DNA of 64,000 nt from Trichomonas vaginalis G3 (GCF_026262505.1 NC_067207.1:24520082-24584081), one strand, 5' to 3'. Shown: positions 1 through 8,040, counted from the first letter of the stretch. Notes: generated by a model from the letters alone, not told the origin. Numbers and translations: made by a program.

Positions 1-237
1 TTGTCGCTCTCTGCATTCGCTAATGGTACCTTTCTTTTTCTTACGTATATTTTACCATCTTTACTCTGACTTACGTAATAGAAAGGATGTTGTATTCCTC
101 TTGCGTCATTTAATATAATAGACTCTCGCTCTGATTTTGACAAGCTCATTTTACATCGGTTAAAGTTTTAAGTTAGTTTTTTATCTACAGTCAAATGACT
201 CAGACAAGTCATATGGACAAGACCCAAGGGTCATAGA

Positions 238-460
238 TGTGAAGCATTGAAGAAAGAAATTCGCGAGCAAATTTTATCCGAACTGAAGGAACAAAAAGAA
301 CAAAGCCAGAGAGACCAAAGAGAAAACTTAGTGAAAACAACTAGCTGCATTAGCTGCTGGAAGACAGAAGAACCCACGTTTGCTGGCGAAAAAAGCTAGA
401 GAAGAAGCAAAAGCAAAGGAAGAACAAAAAGCAAAGGAAGCTGAAGCAAAGAAAGAGTAA
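238..460 (+). pseudogene. Lys/Glu/Ala-rich coding remnant of element A
   Basis: The sequence before the next gene encodes a highly charged Lys/Glu/Ala/Gln-rich tail that ends at 460, only 24 bases before the following ATG. Such tails suggest a coiled or DNA-binding virion core protein, but I do not recognise a family. Its start is not clear and it looks incomplete. A degraded second copy is seen near 19230-19475. Confidence 0.35.
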
Positions 461-468
461 ATGGTTTA

Positions 469-477
469 TTTTTATCC
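469..477 (+). promoter_or_regulatory. TTTTTATCC box before the gene at 485
   Basis: TTTTTATCC begins 16 bases before the ATG at 485. The same box, TTTTTATYC, lies 16-26 bases before other Polinton start codons in the window (6922 on +, 6814 on -, 23521 on +, 60625 on +, 63537 on +). It is probably a core promoter of the element; this is inference from recurrence and position. Confidence 0.45.
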
Positions 478-484
478 AAACTAA

Positions 485-1342
485 ATGTATAGACAAATAC
501 CTTTATCTGTTGCGTTCAGTAGTGAAAACCCTGACGTCAAAATAAAGGGGAACAGAGTAACGTTTAAGTTTCCAACAGACTGGATTGTGAACATAAATGA
601 AGAGAAGTACATTGGCATAACATCTATGTATATAACACGTGCTTTCAGAAAGGTTGACTTTATACTTCAAGTCGAGATAGAAAATGACGAACAGTCTTTA
701 AGCGCCCAAAACATTCACATATACAAATACTTTAAAGACGATACAACATTGTTGCAATGTATGATTTCATTTAATGAGATGTTCGAGAAAAAGTTCAACA
801 TTGAAGTACAAACTTTACAGCCTTTACGTGAGTTTCTTGCACAACTGAAGGAAGAAGGTAGTCAGCCACAACTTATAGACTTTCATTATGAATTTAATGA
901 AAATGAAGATGGAACACATGACTGTCAATTCATTGTATTCTCACCATTCAATGAAGTCGCTAAAAAGAAAGAAAATCCATTACGTATAAGATTTCAAATC
1001 TCCGAACCAAGTGATGATTTTAAGAATGTTTTCAATTATGATGCAATGCTTCCGAGGAAAAATGAATTTTCAAAGATTGTAACACCTGGCATTTGGGATA
1101 GAAAGCAAGCAATACTTTACTCTAATATAGCCAAAGGCGTTGAAAATGAGTTCATTGGTCATACAAGAACTTCACCACTTCCTAACCCTAAATACTATAA
1201 ATTAACTGGCTTCAATCGTGAGTTTTGGATAGACATGTTCTCCACTCATGACCATAAATGTCCAGTGTTCTTGCCTCCAGATGGGAAGGACTGTCTCTAC
1301 ATTGAAGCACAACTCTTAAACTCTACCATCGCAGTATTGTAA
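485..1342 (+). CDS. Polinton structural-type protein of unknown function, F-P-x-x-W family
   Basis: A 285-residue protein without a family I can name. Near residues 27-50 it has a phenylalanine-rich strand ending in FPTDW followed by a K-x-IGI segment. The same arrangement occurs in the proteins at 16538-17262 (YPRHW, then KAIEIR) and 23521-24369 (YPLRW, then KAIGFR). All three are beta-rich with aromatic, Pro-containing C-terminal thirds, which fits a capsid or capsid-associated jelly-roll-like protein, but that is inference. The gene starts just downstream of a TTTTTATCC box and ends about 100 bases before the convergent polymerase gene. Confidence 0.6.
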   Translation: MYRQIPLSVAFSSENPDVKIKGNRVTFKFPTDWIVNINEEKYIGITSMYITRAFRKVDFILQVEIENDEQSLSAQNIHIYKYFKDDTTLLQCMISFNEMFEKKFNIEVQTLQPLREFLAQLKEEGSQPQLIDFHYEFNENEDGTHDCQFIVFSPFNEVAKKKENPLRIRFQISEPSDDFKNVFNYDAMLPRKNEFSKIVTPGIWDRKQAILYSNIAKGVENEFIGHTRTSPLPNPKYYKLTGFNREFWIDMFSTHDHKCPVFLPPDGKDCLYIEAQLLNSTIAVL

Positions 1343-1371
1343 AATCTACGCTAGCTTTATTTTTATCACGA

Positions 1372-1441
1372 ATGACCTCATTGCTGACAAAAATAAATGA
1401 CCTCATTCATGACCTCATTGCTGACAAAAATAAATGACCTC
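1372..1441. repeat. Short tandem duplication between convergent genes
   Basis: A 25-base unit starting ATGACCTCATTGC occurs at 1372 and again at 1409, followed by a partial third unit. It sits in the gap between the gene at 485 and the tail of the polymerase gene. It is another example of short tandem repetition in spacers of this element. Confidence 0.7.
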
Positions 1442-4400
1442 AGAACTTCAACTTACGAATAAAGCTTGTTTTAGTCGTTATTGAAAAGTTGAACTTTTCA
1501 GCAAAGCAAGGTTGACATGACTTACATAAGTCGAATGCAATCTCTTGACCATCATGAAGTGCTTTGTAAAGTTTCATTAAACTGAACTCAGAGTCTTTGT
1601 CATATGTTCCAACAGGTATGTGAATGTTCTTATCTTCATTGTAATAGCATTGTATAGCTTCAGGAAACATTTCATTAGCGGTTAAAGCAATAACATCTTG
1701 CTTCACGCCTTTCATTCTGCAGTGAAATGCAACTTCATTTAAATCATTCGTGAGTAAGTCTATGTAGGTCTTCTTTCCACAGAAAATACTTTTATAAGCT
1801 AAACTTTGTTTTCCAGGTGTTATTTCTGCAAAGTCGCTATGAAATTGACCAAGGTTCTTTCCTATAAGTTCGCGACCATATCTCTTCTTAAACTCTGCTG
1901 CAAGCTTTGGGATGTCTTCATTATATAAGTGCATACTGTCGGTATCCTGGTAAAATATTTGAAGTCCCATGTCCTCTGCAGTACAGAATACTTCATTCAT
2001 AATACGTTTTGACATAGACAGAATATTAACACCAAGTGGACAGAAGTTAAAGTGTCTGCAAATGCTTTTCGTTAGCTTGAAAATAGTTTTATCTGAACCA
2101 TCCAAACCTTCGAACTTCACTATATGGTTGTAATTTCTTATAGCATATCTTATAGCATCTTTGTCATTTACTATGGTTATTTTTGACTCAATAGGAGATA
2201 GAATAGTTTTGCCATAAATGCTGTTCAGAATGAGTTTTATAATTTCTTGTAAGGGGTTTCCTTCTTTCTTATACTTTAACCTTAACTCAAACAACTTCTT
2301 TACTTCATCTCTTATTCTCATATCTCTGTTTCCATCGTAATAGTATCCTTGCAACACTTCACATTTGACACATTGATATTTTATGAGGTCTTGTAATGTT
2401 ATATGGTCAACATACATGAGACAGCAAGTGTTTGAACTTCTTGGAACGTTAAGTTCTGGATTTAGTTCAGGGTCGCAAACTATTAAATGAAAGTGTCTGG
2501 GTATACCAATCTCTGTTATCTTAATGAGAACAAAGAAGCCAGACATAAACTTTTCACCAATGGGTTCCTTTTGGTCATCATCGAATAAATGTCTCATGAG
2601 ATACTCTGTGCTTAACATTTCTTCCTTCAATACTTTTGGAATACCTTCTAAAGTATAAAGTCTTGCTATAGCTGAAGGATATAATGAAACAGTGTCGAAG
2701 TCAGCAATGAGTTTCTTTTTGCTCTTTTGTTTCATGTTATCTGACAACATACATCTTCCACCTTGAATGCATCTCGAAATAAATTCTCTTGGTTTATTTG
2801 AGAGGTCATAAAGATTTCCATTCGGGAAGTATACTCTGTTCTCAAACAATTTGTTAGCAATAGAACAAATACTAACGTAGTCATAAACGTTTAAATCAAA
2901 CTCTTTCAATAAGTCATTGCGGAACTTTACAAAACCTTCTCTTAAAATTCTTACATCTTGTTTGCAGTAAAACGTGCTATATTTTTCTAAGTCGAAGTGG
3001 TTTTCATCTATTCTGCAACCTTTGATGGAATCTATGTTTTTCATGAATGTATCTGCATCATGGATAAACTTACATGCTTCAGAAATGACACCAGTTCTGT
3101 TGTCATTTGCTAACAAAACACTGCTGTAGTAGTTATATGGAAATACTTCTTTCGGTCCTGTTTGTAAGTTAAACATAGCAGGAAATAGTTTAAGCTTCTT
3201 ATTTATAACACTGTAAGAGTCTTTTATAATAATTGCCCGTCCTTTATATAAACCAGTTATTTGCATTGTTCGTGAACCTTTAATGATGGGAGTTCCTTTC
3301 ACTTCTGTCATGTGTCTTAAGATGAAGTTTATGTCATAACTGAGGTTGTGGAAATATATTAAACTCTTGTCAGGAAGTCTTTCCAAAAATTCTGTTGCAC
3401 AGTTTTGACCCCAAATGCTTTCACTCACTGAACCATCTTCACTGTCATAACAGATGTTAAAAGCTTTATGAAAGCCGTCTGTGCTACACTCAAAGTCAGC
3501 AAAGAAAACGTGCTCAGGAATGAATTTACATTTAGCTTTATTTACTTCTTTTGACTCTGCTTTCTTCTTCAGTTGTACACAATACTTTGGAGCATATGTC
3601 AAATCTTTAAATGGTGCAAGGTTCTGTTTATATAAGTCAGTAGTATATGTGAAAAGTTCTCCATAAGAAATAGGTTCGAAATATTTGCACTCCCACAATG
3701 TTTTCATAACATCCCATAGCGGTGTTGTTCTATCATAACGAACTACATATTTATCTTCTCTCTTTGTATAAATCTTCATCTGTTTCTCAATGTTCATTCC
3801 ACCACAAGCTTTGAGAATTTCTATATAGTTGCGAATGAAATATGTTGTCATTGGTAATCTTTCATTTAGCATGTAGTGGTCTTCAACAAGAAGTAAGTCA
3901 ATAGTTCTAACAGTTTCGCATTCTTTTGGTATGTATCTCTTTATTTCATTATGTCTTGAGTCATTGAAATAACCAATGGTAACATTAAATGCTATACCTG
4001 TTGAATCGGAAATTTCTTGTACTTTACTTTGAGGAAAGTCTCTAACACGAATGACTTCTCTCATGTGGTCAATAGTTTCTTCATTTACTCCAGCCTGAAT
4101 GCAAGCATAAACGAAACAATTGTCCTCTGTCATAAGTGTTGCAGTTCTTTTGTTCAGTTCATTGAAGATTTGGTAGCGTTCAAGATTTATAGGTAATGTG
4201 CAAAGATACTTCCAGAACTGACCGCTTCTCTTCTTATAAAACTTCTTTTCACCATTATCTTTCCAAAAGCTTTCTATAAGTGCTGGGTTTCCTGTTTGCT
4301 TAAGAGCTTCCAAAATGGCTTTCTGGTCATTTGTCAGTGTGCTTTCATCTCTATATGGTCTCTTTTTTGGTTTGCCTTTCTTTACATCTGACATCGTTAA

Positions 4401-4871
4401 GCCTTCATATTCTGTTAAATCATACATCTTTATTTCAGTAAGATTCTTTATGTTTGTCAAGAAGAAGTCATAGTGCATTTCAACAATACCTGCAGCATTT
4501 GCTTCTATCTCTGATATAAAGTTCTCCTTCAAGAGCTGATGTAGTAATGTTCCAATATTATTGAGGTTTAACGTAGAACATTCATACTTTCCACCAAGTT
4601 TATAACATACCATCCATCTCTGTTGCGAGTTTATTTTAATTTTCTCTAAGAGTCTCATGAAAACCTTACCGAAATGTTTGTGTAAGTAGTCTCTGTTTGG
4701 TTCATCTAAAGCTTCGATGTTAAAGTCAATGAGTCTATTGCCTGACTTCACATTTCTCTTCCTATTCTCTTCATCTTTCTTTAACCATCTCTCACCTTCT
4801 TTTGGTTTGTCGTCAATGGAACGAATGACATCGTTAGCTTTGCGAACTTGTTCTATAGCACTTTTAAACAT
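1440..4871 (-). CDS. Protein-primed family B DNA polymerase of Polinton A
   Basis: A 1143-residue DNA polymerase that replicates the element. The 3'-5' exonuclease signatures are visible in order: DFE near residue 460, NLSYD near 510 and YCKQD near 640. They are followed by polymerase motif A (DTVSLYPS), motif B (a K-x3-N-x2-YGK pattern) and motif C (YQDTDS). The DxxSLYPS and YGK forms are typical of protein-primed polymerases of Polintons, adenoviruses and phi29-like phages. Length is usual for Polinton enzymes. The frame is open from end to end and looks whole. The small gene at 4889-5296 lies just upstream on the same strand. A damaged copy of the 3' part recurs near 20450-21150. Confidence 0.95.
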   Translation of the reverse strand: MFKSAIEQVRKANDVIRSIDDKPKEGERWLKKDEENRKRNVKSGNRLIDFNIEALDEPNRDYLHKHFGKVFMRLLEKIKINSQQRWMVCYKLGGKYECSTLNLNNIGTLLHQLLKENFISEIEANAAGIVEMHYDFFLTNIKNLTEIKMYDLTEYEGLTMSDVKKGKPKKRPYRDESTLTNDQKAILEALKQTGNPALIESFWKDNGEKKFYKKRSGQFWKYLCTLPINLERYQIFNELNKRTATLMTEDNCFVYACIQAGVNEETIDHMREVIRVRDFPQSKVQEISDSTGIAFNVTIGYFNDSRHNEIKRYIPKECETVRTIDLLLVEDHYMLNERLPMTTYFIRNYIEILKACGGMNIEKQMKIYTKREDKYVVRYDRTTPLWDVMKTLWECKYFEPISYGELFTYTTDLYKQNLAPFKDLTYAPKYCVQLKKKAESKEVNKAKCKFIPEHVFFADFECSTDGFHKAFNICYDSEDGSVSESIWGQNCATEFLERLPDKSLIYFHNLSYDINFILRHMTEVKGTPIIKGSRTMQITGLYKGRAIIIKDSYSVINKKLKLFPAMFNLQTGPKEVFPYNYYSSVLLANDNRTGVISEACKFIHDADTFMKNIDSIKGCRIDENHFDLEKYSTFYCKQDVRILREGFVKFRNDLLKEFDLNVYDYVSICSIANKLFENRVYFPNGNLYDLSNKPREFISRCIQGGRCMLSDNMKQKSKKKLIADFDTVSLYPSAIARLYTLEGIPKVLKEEMLSTEYLMRHLFDDDQKEPIGEKFMSGFFVLIKITEIGIPRHFHLIVCDPELNPELNVPRSSNTCCLMYVDHITLQDLIKYQCVKCEVLQGYYYDGNRDMRIRDEVKKLFELRLKYKKEGNPLQEIIKLILNSIYGKTILSPIESKITIVNDKDAIRYAIRNYNHIVKFEGLDGSDKTIFKLTKSICRHFNFCPLGVNILSMSKRIMNEVFCTAEDMGLQIFYQDTDSMHLYNEDIPKLAAEFKKRYGRELIGKNLGQFHSDFAEITPGKQSLAYKSIFCGKKTYIDLLTNDLNEVAFHCRMKGVKQDVIALTANEMFPEAIQCYYNEDKNIHIPVGTYDKDSEFSLMKLYKALHDGQEIAFDLCKSCQPCFAEKFNFSITTKTSFIRKLKF

Positions 4872-4888
4872 CTCTCTTCTCTGTTGTT

Positions 4889-5296
4889 TCAGTGTGTCAT
4901 CTCTCTTTCGTGTTTCACCAACGTTTGCATTGTCAGCTTTGTTATGTCAAACATCTCTCTTCTTACTTCATGAGGTACAGCTCTTCTTGTTTCACCAACG
5001 TTTGCATTTGTTATGTCAAACATCTCTCTTCTTACTTCATGAGGTACTGAACGTCTATGATATAAGTCAATAGCAATGTCATTTAAAGGAAATGCTCTTG
5101 CATGGACTTCGTCCTCGCCGCGTTGCGGCTTTATGAACTCATGAATTCTATCATAACTTATTGCACCATTATAGTCTTTAATGAAGTCAGCGAGTGCTTT
5201 TTTGTTTGTTGCGTAATGCTTTGCAACATCTATATTAGCTTCTGTAAGAAGTTGTTTTATTTCCGAGTGTTCTAACTTAGACAACTTCCGATACAT
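4889..5296 (-). CDS. Small Polinton protein with internal duplication, upstream of polymerase
   Basis: A 135-residue protein encoded just ahead of the polymerase on the same strand, 17 bases apart. Residues about 1-75 form a helical N-terminal part. A unit of about 20 residues containing VPHEVRREMFDIT is then present twice in tandem, encoded by a DNA duplication of about 70 bases (4935-5045). I do not recognise the family; position next to a protein-primed polymerase makes a replication role possible, such as a terminal-protein-like factor, but nothing in the sequence proves that. Two small GC palindromes lie in the coding sequence at 5104-5129. Confidence 0.55.
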   Translation of the reverse strand: MYRKLSKLEHSEIKQLLTEANIDVAKHYATNKKALADFIKDYNGAISYDRIHEFIKPQRGEDEVHARAFPLNDIAIDLYHRRSVPHEVRREMFDITNANVGETRRAVPHEVRREMFDITKLTMQTLVKHEREMTH

Positions 5297-5387
5297 CTTT
5301 AGTAGGAAATAAAAAAAATATTTTTTGAAAAAATTAGATTAGATTTTTTTAAGTTATTTTTCAAAATAATTTAATATTTTTATTTTA

Positions 5388-5861
5388 ATGAAACACATGC
5401 AAGATTGCAAGTTCTTTTCATACAATGCTCTCGCTACTGCCATCAAGAATGAGTTCAATAATGCTTCAAACGTTAATGTTATCTTTAACAAGAAGTTTGT
5501 GAAAGAATCTAAGTTTGGTCAGTATGTCAGACCATTAGCTATCGTCATTGACCGCAAACGTTATACTTCACAAGAGTTAGCAGTAGTTTTGAAACAAAAG
5601 GGTTTCTTCGTGAATGTCAAAGATACACACTATACTGTCATAAAGAACTCCAACATTGACTTCTTCAGTATTGCTATGAATCTTTCCGAACAGAAAGAAT
5701 ATAAGAAGGGTGAAACATCTGTGAAATATTATCCTTCATCTCTGAAGACAATAACGAACAAAGATGTTATACAAAAGTTCTTACCAAAGGTTGAAGAAGC
5801 TTCAATTGACATTGACGAAGGAAGTGAAATGGTTGAAGAAATTGACCCTGAAGCTATTTAA
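5388..5861 (+). CDS. Small protein with acidic C-terminal tail
   Basis: A 157-residue protein, divergent from the gene at 5296. The body is mixed alpha/beta and basic; the tail (about residues 138-157) is strongly acidic and ends in IDPEAI. The region at 63537-63957 in element D ends in a similar acidic tail with IDPEMF, so the two may be counterparts. An acidic tail after a basic body is typical of single-stranded DNA-binding proteins, so a replication role is plausible but unproven. A hairpin module begins at its last codon. Confidence 0.6.
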   Translation: MKHMQDCKFFSYNALATAIKNEFNNASNVNVIFNKKFVKESKFGQYVRPLAIVIDRKRYTSQELAVVLKQKGFFVNVKDTHYTVIKNSNIDFFSIAMNLSEQKEYKKGETSVKYYPSSLKTITNKDVIQKFLPKVEEASIDIDEGSEMVEEIDPEAI

Positions 5862-5913
5862 CCAAAAATATATTTTTGGTGAAGAGGTGAGATATCACCT
5901 GTTTTTTCACCTC
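5861..5913 (+). terminator. Nested hairpin module after the gene ending at 5861
   Basis: A palindrome (ACCAAAAATAT and its mirror, 5861-5880) is followed by AGGTGAGATATCACCT (5885-5900) inside an outer GGTGA/TCACC pair. It begins at the stop codon and is followed by T-rich DNA. Sister modules lie at 7636, 7864, 8041, 8878, 54964, 55105 and 55261. A 3'-end or termination role is inferred from placement. Confidence 0.45.
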
Positions 5914-5924
5914 ATTCTCTCTTC

Positions 5925-5982
5925 GTTAATGTTGTCGTGACTTCTTCGTTAATGTTGTCGTGACTTCTTCTTAATGTTTCGT
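5925..5982. repeat. Short tandem repeats between convergent genes
   Basis: About three imperfect units of roughly 23 bases, core CGTGACTTCTTCGTTAATG, fill the spacer before the stop of the gene at 5987. They are related to the 25-base arrays at 7705-7853 and 54755-54953, so this repeat family is shared by different Polintons. Confidence 0.6.
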
Positions 5983-5986
5983 GACT

Positions 5987-6814
5987 TCATTCTTCCTCTT
6001 TGAAGTTATCGAAATATTCTGTTATTTTTTCCTTCAGTAATGTTAAGTCTTCTTTGAAGGTAAGTATTGTGCAACCTTTGATGTCATAGTGTGTTTGAGG
6101 AAGAGTATTTTTGACAATTTCTTTTATTTGCTCATTCGGTGTCATTGAAATCGGTAAGTTTTCACGATAGAACCAGTTTCTGTCAGATTTATATATTTTA
6201 GCAAGGTCGTAAAAGCTTTTGTTGTTTCTTCTGACTAAATGCAACATAACCATATCTCTATCTTCTTCTTTCTCCAACTCTTCAGTATAAATCATATACT
6301 TATAACTCTTTTCCTTTCCTTTTGGTACTGAACGTGGTATTCTTTTCTGTATGCTTTTGTCTTTGGATTCAATGACTTCATCTTTTGCTTGAAGTTTCTT
6401 TTCCATCTCTCCACGTTCTGCTTTATATAGTTCATCTAACATCATGAAAATATAACAAGCATAACGAGGTGAAGCCCACATTGCTACAGCATTTACTAAA
6501 AGTCTATGAACATAATAACCTTTCAAACCAGGTGCCAAATTCTTGCGATTTTCGTACGGAATCTCTTCCCTCGGTTTTCCGAGGGAAGCAATCATATGAG
6601 GAAATTCTTCTAAAAGTTCTTTTGCCTGTTGGTTTTCAAACCAATGATATGCTTGCTTTGTAGAACGAAGAGCGTTCATTATACTTTGCATTTGATACAT
6701 ATCATCTTTGACTGAACGAATGAGTCTCAATTGTTTGTTATATTGTATGTATTCGTATTCTTCATTTATGGCTTCATGAACGATAGCAGTTGTTGTGTTC
6801 TCTAATGTTGACAT
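5987..6814 (-). CDS. KilA-N/BRO-type DNA-binding protein
   Basis: A 275-residue protein. Residues about 95-135 carry a segment with Y-x-H-R-L-L-V-N-A-x-A-x-W-A-S-P-x-Y-A, the usual C-terminal signature of KilA-N/MSV199-type domains in large DNA viruses and phages. It is followed by a charged coiled segment (about 140-160) and a unique C-terminal half. These proteins bind DNA and are thought to act as regulators. The ATG follows a TTTTTATCC box on the minus strand. A 10-bp GC-rich perfect palindrome with a TTTT loop (6565-6588) lies inside the coding sequence. Confidence 0.6.
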   Translation of the reverse strand: MSTLENTTTAIVHEAINEEYEYIQYNKQLRLIRSVKDDMYQMQSIMNALRSTKQAYHWFENQQAKELLEEFPHMIASLGKPREEIPYENRKNLAPGLKGYYVHRLLVNAVAMWASPRYACYIFMMLDELYKAERGEMEKKLQAKDEVIESKDKSIQKRIPRSVPKGKEKSYKYMIYTEELEKEEDRDMVMLHLVRRNNKSFYDLAKIYKSDRNWFYRENLPISMTPNEQIKEIVKNTLPQTHYDIKGCTILTFKEDLTLLKEKITEYFDNFKEEE

Positions 6815-6831
6815 TACTGTTCTTACATACA

Positions 6832-6840
6832 GGATAAAAA
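6832..6840 (-). promoter_or_regulatory. TTTTTATCC box for the KilA-type gene
   Basis: Reads TTTTTATCC on the minus strand, 26 bases before the ATG at 6814. The following stretch TGTATGTAAGAACAG is shared almost exactly with the start region of the second KilA-type gene at 8791, so the two genes carry a common promoter block. Confidence 0.45.
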
Positions 6841-6905
6841 AATAAATAAAATAAAAACTAACTTTATTTTTTCTGAGATAAACACTATTTCTTCACAACA
6901 TTAAA

Positions 6906-6913
6906 TTTTATCC
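6906..6913 (+). promoter_or_regulatory. TTTTATCC box for the gene at 6922
   Basis: TTTTATCC followed by TGTATGAA and the ATG at 6922. Together with the minus-strand box at 6832-6840 it forms a divergent promoter region of about 107 bases. Confidence 0.4.
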
Positions 6914-6921
6914 TGTATGAA

Positions 6922-7296
6922 ATGACTTTAAAAAGATTATTGACTGACTTCGAATACTATCTCATTGACGCACTGACAGACCCTCAAAACTGTGTTGAAA
7001 GTTCTTTAAGCTTTAAGATTGAAGGTACGACGCATTTTGTCTTCACTTACGTATTGAAAGAATATGACCGTTATCATAACGAAGTGAATCAAACACTAAT
7101 AAAATTTGTAGATAAAAAATTGGTTAACAATGAATATTTTAAACGTGAAGACCCAAACACTGCTGGAGATGATGAAGAATACAGACAAGTTATTGAAAAA
7201 AATAACGCAAGATTAGATGCAATAGAAAAGAAGTTTAATGAATGTCTTACAAACACGTATGAATATCTTATGCAGTGGGAAGCCAGATGGAAATAA
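6922..7296 (+). CDS. Hypothetical Polinton protein, 124 residues
   Basis: A small, charged, mostly helical protein; residues about 85-115 look like a short coiled coil. I do not recognise a family. The ATG follows a TTTTATCC promoter-like box at a distance seen for other genes of these elements, which supports it as real. It is divergent from the KilA-type gene and followed by a tRNA-like sequence. Confidence 0.5.
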   Translation: MTLKRLLTDFEYYLIDALTDPQNCVESSLSFKIEGTTHFVFTYVLKEYDRYHNEVNQTLIKFVDKKLVNNEYFKREDPNTAGDDEEYRQVIEKNNARLDAIEKKFNECLTNTYEYLMQWEARWK

Positions 7297-7337
7297 ATTT
7301 ACGTCAAATATGCAATTTATAAAATCTTATGTCGACA

Positions 7338-7411
7338 GGCTACGTAGCACAGTGGTCTAAGGTGGTGTTATGGAGGGGTCAGGGTCTGTGGTTCGAACCG
7401 CGACAGCGCCG
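7338..7411 (+). tRNA. tRNA-like sequence (probably imperfect)
   Basis: TAGCACAGTGG (7345-7355) matches the pol III A box and GGTTCGAACC (7390-7399) matches the B box exactly, 45 bases apart, as in tRNA genes. GTGGTCTAAGG resembles the D-loop of Leu/Ser-type tRNAs. The acceptor and T stems pair poorly as I fold them, so this is more likely a decayed or tRNA-derived unit than a working tRNA; I cannot assign an anticodon. It lies inside element A between two gene blocks. Confidence 0.35.
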
Positions 7412-7476
7412 TATTTTCTTATTTTCTTTGTTTGTCTTGTTTGTCGTGAATAAAAAGTGTCATAAAAGTGCTCTAT

Positions 7477-7539
7477 CTTCCACGGGAATAAATAAAAAAT
7501 TTACTTTATTTCTTCTTTATTTCTTTGTTCCCGTGGAAG
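7477..7539. repeat. 12-bp inverted repeat
   Basis: CTTCCACGGGAA (7477-7488) is perfectly mirrored at 7528-7539 around an AT-rich 39-base loop. It lies just downstream of the tRNA-like sequence. A partial echo, TCGTGGAAGC, is at 7621. I see no gene in 7412-7635. Confidence 0.7.
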
Positions 7540-7635
7540 AAGGGTTTTGCTGTTTTTTCTCAGCCGAAATCAATGATTTTTTCATTTTTGGAATCCTTAG
7601 CGAATGAGGAATCTTTTCTCTCGTGGAAGCTTTGA

Positions 7636-7700
7636 CCTAAAATATAATTTAGGTGAAGAGGTGAGATGTCACCTGTTTTCTCACCTCTTTTTTCACCCTC
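7636..7700 (+). terminator. Nested hairpin module
   Basis: A CCTAAA/TTTAGG pair is followed by AGGTGAGATGTCACCT (7659-7674) and a pyrimidine stretch with repeated TCACC words. Same architecture as the module at 5861. Confidence 0.4.
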
Positions 7701-7704
7701 GTGA

Positions 7705-7853
7705 CTTTGTCATAACTTCTCGTAAATGCTTTGTCATAACTTCTTCGTAAATGCTTTGTCATAACTTCTTCGTAAATGCTTTGTCATAACTTCTTCGTAA
7801 ATGCTTTGTCATAACTTCTTCGTAAATGCTTTGTCATAACTTCTTCGTAAATG
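7705..7853. repeat. 25-base tandem repeat array, about six units
   Basis: Unit CTTTGTCATAACTTCTTCG plus TAAATG is repeated about six times, the first unit one base short. Element D has a closely related 25-base array (54755-54953), with the middle CATA changed to CAAG. Homogeneous units point to recent expansion. Confidence 0.9.
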
Positions 7854-7863
7854 AGTGTAAATG

Positions 7864-7962
7864 ACCAAAAATATATTATAGGTGAAGAGGTGAGATGTCA
7901 CCTCTTTTTTCACCTAATTTCTCACCCTCAGCCGCTAAGCGGCGAGACCCAAAGGGTCTTGA
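7864..7962 (+). terminator. Hairpin module followed by two tiny palindromes
   Basis: The hairpin AGGTGAGATGTCACCT is followed by GCCGC-taa-GCGGC (7931-7943) and AGACCC-aaa-GGGTCT (7945-7959). The last two have 5-6 bp stems and 3-base loops, like those inside coding regions of this element. No gene is visible in 7854-8127. Confidence 0.4.
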
Positions 7963-8040
7963 ATTTTCATGAATTTCCTTAAGATAGAAAAATAACGTTA
8001 GTTTTATTTTTTATTTCGGGAAAATTCACGAAAATTCAAG

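Noticed and set aside
7329-7607. A 92-codon plus-strand frame
   Set aside because: It runs across the tRNA-like A and B boxes and the 12-bp inverted repeat, has no domain, and its composition changes along its length.
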